Part shown: positions 57,901 through 64,000 of the stretch, piece after piece
How the letters are laid out: each line of letters begins with the position of its first letter
Numbering within the stretch: position 1 is the stretch's first letter
Origin: Tillandsia leiboldiana
Lineage: Eukaryota; Streptophyta; Magnoliopsida; Poales; Bromeliaceae
Direction: 5' to 3'
Assembly (NCBI GenBank): GCA_029204045.2
Contig: CM055067.1
Coordinates: 310,001-374,000 of the forward strand
Length of the DNA: 64,000 bases
Notes under the pieces: generated by a model
What the model was told of the DNA's origin: nothing
What the model saw: the letters and a program-made list of their open reading frames with translations, nothing else
The model's database searches: none
Translations under genes and position numbers: made by a program

Positions 57901-58917
57901 AAGATTCAAAAAGGTGCTATATTCTTACCCGTTTCTTGTCAGGAACAATCTCCAATTGTAGACAAAGACACTGAAAAGGCTTCGGGGAAAAGCGGCACCA
58001 CCCTCAGGAATCTCATTAATCTGAATGATGAGTATTCAGAGCCTTTGGATGTCTTGCCTGAAATTGTGGTAGTCAATCCACCGCCAACCTCTGTTACAAG
58101 TGCTTCTGTGAAAAGCACTTTTGAGATTGATTTAGAGGCACCACTATGTCTAACTGAAGATGATATAAATCCTCTACGAGAGTCTGTGATCACAGTCAAT
58201 GTTGCTAACTCACCAGGAAAAGAACTCCAACCTGACTCATTTGATGTACAGGCAGCAAACAATATCATTGCTATGTCAATGGAAATAAAATGCTCTTTTG
58301 AAAGTCCGTCTCCTCGTTCTGATACGTTACAGTGGTTTGCCGAAATTATTACATTGAGCACAGAACATGCAGAAAAATCCTCGAATAATGAAGGTTTGGA
58401 TCTTTTTGAGTCCATGACGCTGAAATTGCAAGAAACCAAGATCGACGAGTACTTGTGCAAGCCAAGAGCACTTTTCGATATAAACGAGGACGATGGAAAA
58501 GCTTCTGCTTCGGCTTCTCTACTCTTCACAAAATCGCGGAGGGGCCAAGCGAGAAGGAGAAGGCAACGGAGGGATTTCCAAAAAGATATACTCCCTGGCT
58601 TAGCATCTCTCTCTAGGCACGAAGTAACGGAGGATCTTCAAATCATAGGAGGGTTAATGAAAGCTTGTGGTAGCTCATGGGAGATGGGCTTAATGGGACG
58701 AAACGGTCGGAATGGCTCGCGTGCGAGGAGGCAAAGGAGGAGTTTGGCCATTACCGTGGAGGAGATTCGGGTCAGCCCCCCTCCTCCGCCGCCCGTGCTG
58801 CAGCCCATTATTGCCGATGCGGACGAAGGGAGAGGTATTATTGGTTGGGGGAGGACGACGAGGCGGTGCCGTAGGTCGAGGTGTCCTCTGGGCAATTCCA
58901 CTGCACCTTTGAGTTAG
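54972..58917 (+). CDS. DUF863 family plant protein
   Basis: Three coding exons: 54972-55196, 55619-56354, 57299-58917 (2580 nt, 859 aa). The N-terminus MGTKVEGKSYLPGFFAMRD and the helix MLEHEAIFRKQVFELHRLYR (spanning the first coding intron) then IQKDLMQECQKKEL are the hallmark start of this plant-only family. Homologues are usually about 800-1100 aa and are predicted nuclear; their function is not established. The middle is Ser/Asn-rich and low in structure. The C-terminal third has conserved blocks (LQWFAEIITLS, MTLKLQETKIDEYLCKPRA, a basic RRGQARRRRQRRDFQKDILP) and ends with a proline run and an Arg-rich tail. The basic stretch may be a nuclear localisation signal (inference). The start ATG follows directly after a splice acceptor. 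Confidence 0.9.
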
Positions 58918-59776
58918 GAATGGCGACTCGAAGTGAGAAAACATTCTTGGTGTTGCTCTATACATATAGAGGAATTTTCACATAGGAATTTTCGACGGTG
59001 CCACCGCTGCAAGGTGATTGAAATCGGGATTGTACATGCTTTTGTTAAAGGTCCTAATTCGGGCCTTCGCTTCGGTTAAAACAGCTTGTACATTTTTATA
59101 ATAATTGTCGAACTATTTCGTAAAGCGGAAAACCGAGTTGTTGTGGGTGAAGGAGAGGGGAAAAGCCGGTTTAGAGTACAATATAGCATCACAACAATCT
59201 CTGCAGTTGACTGCAGAGAAATGATGCTCAAAAAGTCTTAAACATTGTAATTAGAGAAAATGGACAGAGATGGTAGGAGCTTTTCATTTCAATCCCTTAT
59301 TACTATTGGAATTTCATTTTACTGCGTTTATGTAAGTGAGGTAGTTGGATGAATAGGTTACAGAATTTTTCTTTGCTACCTGAGCTGAGATATTAGACCA
59401 TAAGATCATCAGAATTGTTGCGTATTTCCTTAAGCATTTTTGTAAATATCTGCAACAAAGGACCAACTAAATCTAGCATAGTTTTTTTTTTTTTTTTTTA
59501 GTTTTTGTTGTGGGAACTAATATATCTCTGTTGTTTTCGCCAGGGCTAACGCTAGTTGGTTGGGGAATGAACTAACGGATCTCTGTACTAATGTTTCTCG
59601 TGAATTGCATCAAGATCTGTATTTTATGGAACATACATCAAAACATAGTTTATAATGTTAGCTATAAAATTGATTGTTAAAATGTACCAATTTTACCTTA
59701 CTATTTTTTTTTTATAAAAAAAAAAAAATCGATAAAAGCTCTATTTGATTGAGTATGGCCCAGATTTAAACCTCTG

Positions 59777-59926
59777 AGCCCAATTTCATTCTATGATTGG
59801 GCTGAGCAATTTGGTTGGGTTCCGTCCAGGTTAAAACTTTTGAGCTCAATTTAATGCGGTCTCAATTTGGGCCAAAATTGGAGTCGCTCCCCCAAATCTT
59901 TCTTGAGCCCAAATGTTGGCGGGAAA
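59777..59926 (+). promoter_or_regulatory. BUB3 promoter: site II motifs and an E2F-like site
   Basis: AGCCCA (59777), TGGGCT (59798), TGGGCC (59868) and AGCCCA (59906) precede GCGGGAAA (59919-59926), a match to the complement of the E2F consensus TTTSSCGC, about 206 bp upstream of the ATG. A telo-box (CTAGGGTTT, 59953-59961) follows. I see no clear TATA box. Confidence 0.6.
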
Positions 59927-60131
59927 ATTCAGTCGCTCGCCCAATTTCAAAACTAGGGTTTGTTTTCCTCATCTTCATCTTCATCTTCATCTTAATTTTT
60001 CTTAACTTTTCAGGCGAAATCGCTCTTTTTAGGAAACTCCAGATTGATGACGACGAAGCAGCTCTCCCAAAAACCTAAATACTAAATGTACGAGAGATTT
60101 ATTGCTGCTTAAAGCATCTAGCGACGATCCC

Positions 60132-62858
60132 ATGGAGGGATCTCGTTTGGATCTCGGAGAACCCATAGGAGACGCGATCTCGAGGATCCGATTCGCGCCG
60201 AGATCGAACAATTTACTAATTTCTTCGTGGGACTCTGTAAGTGCTCGCGATCCCGCCGAGTTTGATTCATCACGGCGATCACTGTTTGCTAATTTGGTGT
60301 TTTTGGATTACAGGTTCTGAGATTGTATGATGTGGATGGATCGGAGCTTAGATTGGAGTCTTTCTCAGAAGGGGCGCTTCTAGATTGTTGTTTTGAGGAT
60401 GAAGAAGCGGCCCTTAGTGCTGGATCGGATGGATGCATACGGAGGTGGGGCATCTCTCTCTCCCTTTTCTCCTTATTTCTTACACTTGGAGTTGAGTATT
60501 TTTACTACTATTATTGTTGTCTTTGTGTTTGCTCGTGCAACGTACAGCATTCATTTCATTAATTTCATGTAATATTTTCAGGTATAATTTGTGTTCAGGA
60601 ACTCAAGATGTAGCAGGTAAGCACGACGATTGCATTAACTGCATCGAGTACTCAGAGCAAACAGGTAAGTGGACATCTATTTTGTTCACAATTCAAAAAT
60701 GTAACTAAGAAGGTTCAAATGTTACTAAAATTTTGCATGAAGCAGTACCAGAACCTAAGAATATTTATAACTAAACTAGAAACTGCCAAAGATGTCATGA
60801 GCTCTATTAGTACCAGAACCTATTGTTCATTACACCTACCATAGCTGATTCTCAGGTCAAATAATCACTTCTAGTCTCGACAAGAAGTTGAAATTCTGGG
60901 ACATGCGTCGAAGCAGAAATTCTGGATGCACAAAAGTTGTAGATTCAGATGTGTGGTCTATGGCATTATGTGGGGTATATCTATTAGCAGCTGGTGGAAC
61001 AACAGTAGATGTTCATGATCTGCGAAATTTATACGGACCAGTTAAATCAAAAGAATTGTCTACGGACTACCCTATTAGATGTGTTCGTTCATTTCCGAAG
61101 TGTCAAGGTACTTCTTTATGCGCTTTTATCACTTAACTAATTGACACTGTGGAGCTTACTGATTTGAACCTCGTCTATGGGCAAACACCTACGGATAATA
61201 TGATTTTTTTGTTAATTTTCCAGGATATGTCACTGGGTTAGTTGATGGATGTGTTGCGTTGAAGTACTTTGATCCCACTAATGAGACGGGGTTAGTTAAT
61301 GGCTGATACCTGATTCCTCTAAATTTAATAGCTTTGCCTGCTTTTTAGCTGACAAAACTACTAAGTTTCTTAAAAGTTAAAGGCTGGTACCTAAGGGAGC
61401 CATTAATTCATCTAATGGTTATAGCTCAAATCAAAGCATACAAAAGTTGAAGGGGTCTCCATATGCTGTAACACATACCTAAAAAATTGTTTAAGGAATT
61501 TGGATTCAATATGATGTCATGGGTGGTTGGGAATTTGATTGAATATATAAAGTTGAATTCCTGGATTTTATTGGCAGATGTGTTTTCCGTTGTCATCCGA
61601 AATCAAAAAACGGAAGGTTCCATCTGGTTGCCATAAATGACATTGGTCTTCATCCATGGTATGCTACAGCTTCTTGTTCTCAAAAGAATGATTTTCACAT
61701 TCATACAAAACATGAAATTTCATGCCCTTATTCAGCTACGATACTTTTGTTACTGGAGATAACGAAGGCCATGCTATTATGTGGGATGCTCAAGGCAAAA
61801 AGAAGCTGTTCGAGGTTACTCCCTTAATAACCATGATTTTTCATCATGAGATGCTGCCATGTTATATGTAGTGTGTGTCATGCTATTTACAAAAAGGAAA
61901 ATGTTATGGTTCTTATTAAATGTTTAACACATACATACCCAACAGTAAGTTACATTTTTCTTGTTTGCACTATATCTGCGTCTAATATTTGCACACACAG
62001 TGTATACTCTAAGTTTTTCCACTTCGTGTCCTACTACGCATGCTCTCGGTCAAACCATGTAATGGCTGTCATATTATTTGCGCATCATCTATGTAAACGT
62101 TACTTTATTATGATGGCATCTTAAATCATAGTAATGTTGTTTTCTTCTTTCTTGATGGGTAAGAATTTTCCCAAAGCATCTGATGCTGTGTTCTTACTAA
62201 ATTCAATAGCGAAATTTATCTTGCTACTTCCAGACTGGTATTTTTCTTTCTTTGTCGAATTTCTTTAAAATTGCCTAACTTTCTTTTTTCTCCAGTTCCC
62301 GAGGTACCCGAACAGTGTGTCATCCTTGACTTATAACTATAACGGTCAGCTTTTGGCAGTTGCATCGAGCTACACATACCACGAAGCAAATGAAGTGTTA
62401 GTTTTTCTTTCTAATATTATAGTTTCTTGAGAAGTTCTCTAATATTATAGTTACTGCGCGCATCATCAGCTAGTATTAAATTGATCTAATAATTGTACTC
62501 TTTGCTGAAGAAACCAAATGAAATACATTCTCTCAAGAAATATGAAAACTTTATCACCTAATTAAGCATGTGATAAACTATTTAAGTGGATCCACGATGA
62601 AGTGTTGATTATGAATAAAGAGGAATTAATCCTAAAAATGACCTTCACTTCAATTCCTGTGATCATTCTAATGCTAAATACAATGATGTTGGTCTATTTT
62701 GTGTACTCTCTTTTGGACAAATGGAAAATAGTGACTTTTTTCATCAATTTTGATTTGTAAATTGTAATTCTTTATCTTCATCTTTTTGGGCCAGAGAGGA
62801 AGCTCCACAGATATTCATACATAAAATGGAGAATTTGGCCCGAACATCGCCAGCGTAG
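60132..62858 (+). CDS. BUB3.3: BUB3-type mitotic checkpoint WD40 protein
   Basis: A spindle-assembly checkpoint protein at kinetochores by family knowledge. Nine exons: 60132-60236, 60314-60444, 60582-60664, 60856-61107, 61224-61290, 61578-61658, 61736-61814, 62296-62394, 62799-62858 (957 nt, 318 aa), the usual BUB3 size. Blocks: DAISRIRFAPRSNNLLISSW, LRLYDVDGSELRL, ALLDCCFEDEEAALSAGSDG, ITSSLDKKLKFWDMRR, VDVHDLRNLYGPVKS, FRCHPKSKNGRFHL, DTFVTGDNEGHAIMWDA, GQLLAVASSYTYHEANE. The last exon gives EAPQIFIHKMENL. It resembles the diverged plant BUB3.3 class more than BUB3.1/3.2, judged from memory of the motif pattern. The last acceptor reads CCAGAGAG|GAA: using the first AG would shift the frame, so the third AG is chosen. 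Confidence 0.9.
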
Positions 62859-63357
62859 GGGACTTCATATGGGAGAAAAACCCAAAGAAGTTCGAACTGT
62901 GTTGTAACTTCATTGTTTTCTTTTTGAGCAGGAAACTAGGAAGAATATTTTGTTGTATACACGATTAATTATCTAGACACTTAATATCTTATTGTCTTCA
63001 ACTGTTACTGTGATAATGAGAAAAATGATAGGGACGTATGGGTATAAGAGAGGAGATGATGATAATTTTCGTGGTGAAGATAAAGATGCTTGAATGGTTT
63101 AGTGTATCATTTTCAGAAAAATCCAGGTGAGGAAGTTTGCAGAAGAAATATTTTCTTGCTTCCTCTTCAGGCATCCTATCCAGATAAGAATATATACAAC
63201 TTGTTTAAGATAAACTGGTAACATAGAGACAAGACCAGATCTTGTAAGATTTGGTCAGCTTGGACCAAACAAAATAAGCAGCAAACTAGATTCTCTGTTG
63301 TTTGGTTGAAACTCTTGTTCTTGGGAACTGATTTGCCTTACTTTTGTTTAAACCATT

Positions 63358-63359
<2 letters not shown>

Positions 63360-63443
<84 letters not shown>
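63360..63443. repeat. (AT)n microsatellite between BUB3 and eIF5A
   Basis: A perfect AT run of about 41 units. Confidence 0.95.
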
Positions 63444-63446
<3 letters not shown>

Positions 63447-63561
63447 ACTTAGTAGTTAGTGGTAGTGAGTATTTATTTATTTCGACAAATTGTGCGGATC
63501 ACATCCGGTTAAAAGATGTGACCCAAACAGGTTTATGGGTCTGATGAACCGCTTCGTTAAA

Positions 63562-63725
63562 TGGGCCTGGTGGGGGCCCACACGAAGCCGACCCACGTTC
63601 GGTTCCCAGCGTACTTGAAACGCAACACGTGCGGATACGATCCACCGTCCACGCGCACCCCCGATCCGACGGTCACCAAGCCGGACGCGAGAGCGCTATT
63701 TACTCGCAGTTTATGGAAACCCTAG
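63562..63725 (+). promoter_or_regulatory. eIF5A promoter motifs: site II and telo-box
   Basis: TGGGCC (63562) and GGCCCA (63575) lie upstream of a telo-box AAACCCTAG (63717-63725). Site II plus telo-box is the known signature of plant translation-machinery promoters. A C/T-rich leader follows (about 63776-63880). Confidence 0.65.
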
Positions 63726-63943
63726 GTCGCGGTGGAATCCGTGCTTCGTCCTCGCCATTAAGAGTCAGGTTCCCGCTACCTCTCCACCCCTTCTCCTCCC
63801 TCGTCTCCTCCTCCTCCGTTTCCTCTACTCGTAACTCTCTCTCTCGCTCTCCCTCCCTCTCATCTCTCTCGATTTCGATCTAGATCTCTATCCGTGTTGC
63901 GATCTAATGCTTTTTACAGCTCAATCTCTTTGGATTAGGGAAC

Positions 63944-64000
63944 ATGTCGGACGAGGAGCACCATTTCGAGTCGAAGGCCGATGCCGGGGCATCGAAGACG
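63944..64000 (+). CDS. eIF5A: Eukaryotic translation initiation factor 5A, 5' end only
   Basis: Nineteen codons are visible before the window ends: MSDEEHHFESKADAGASKT, the characteristic plant eIF5A N-terminus. The hypusine-site lysine and the rest lie outside the window. eIF5A promotes translation elongation and termination after hypusine modification. The ATG (63944-63946) is the first in this frame and is preceded by a C/T-rich leader, perhaps with an intron ending near 63919 (TTTTTACAG). Confidence 0.93.
   Translation, partial: MSDEEHHFESKADAGASKT

Noticed and set aside
57939..58529. 196-codon minus-strand open frame
   Set aside because: It is antisense to the third coding exon of the DUF863 gene and has no recognisable domain.

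Overview
The window is nuclear DNA from a flowering plant. It holds intron-rich plant genes with GT-AG introns in AT-rich DNA, a plastidic starch phosphorylase with the plant-specific acidic insertion, a plant DUF863 protein, plant promoter motifs (TGGGCC/T 'site II' elements, telo-boxes) and plant-type transposons. The LINE ORF1 layout (two CCHC knuckles ahead of a DUF4283-like domain) is familiar to me from monocot elements. A non-grass monocot such as pineapple is my guess and is not shown by the sequence. No tRNA, rRNA or CRISPR was seen.

Layout. 1-6.2 kb: AT-rich intergenic DNA with microsatellites and small MITEs. 6.2-14.2 kb (-): complete plastidic alpha-glucan phosphorylase (PHO1), 15 exons, 984 aa. 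14.5-14.8 kb: multi-hairpin MITEs. 17.6-17.9 kb (-): ISD11/LYRM4 Fe-S assembly protein with three evenly spaced site II elements. 18.16-24.70 kb (-): a nearly full-length L1-type LINE with a perfect 16-bp target duplication, inserted about 250 bp upstream of the ISD11 start codon. 25.0-29.1 kb (-): GH79 heparanase-like glucuronidase, 9 coding exons, 540 aa. 29.9-31.1 kb: a small DNA transposon carrying a PHT1 phosphate-transporter fragment. 34.4-36.5 kb (+): conserved unknown protein, 179 aa. 37.9-38.7 kb (+): unknown 151-aa protein. 39.1-39.3 kb: tRNA-derived SINE. 39.8-42.0 kb (+): gankyrin-like ankyrin protein, 237 aa, with a GC-AG intron. 42-52.3 kb: intergenic, very rich in (TA)n, with nested MITEs. 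52.4-58.9 kb (+): DUF863 protein, 859 aa, with a spliced 5' leader containing uORFs. 59.7-62.9 kb (+): BUB3-type spindle-checkpoint WD40 protein, 318 aa, with an E2F-like site. 63.5-64.0 kb (+): start of an eIF5A gene, cut by the window end.

The genes are independent housekeeping loci (starch metabolism, mitochondrial Fe-S assembly, cell-wall glycan hydrolysis, proteasome assembly, mitotic checkpoint, translation) and do not form one pathway. The less ordinary content is in the mobile DNA. The SINE and the LINE share a 3' tail: related sequence, then a 14-nt palindrome that differs in sequence but not in form, then TTTCTCTC and an A-rich end. The LINE has an inverted copy of its own flank at the 5' junction. 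One MITE family sits between compound (TA)n/(GA)n microsatellites. Exon boundaries were placed by hand from splice signals, reading phase and family homology, and coding phase closes across every exon junction of each multi-exon gene.
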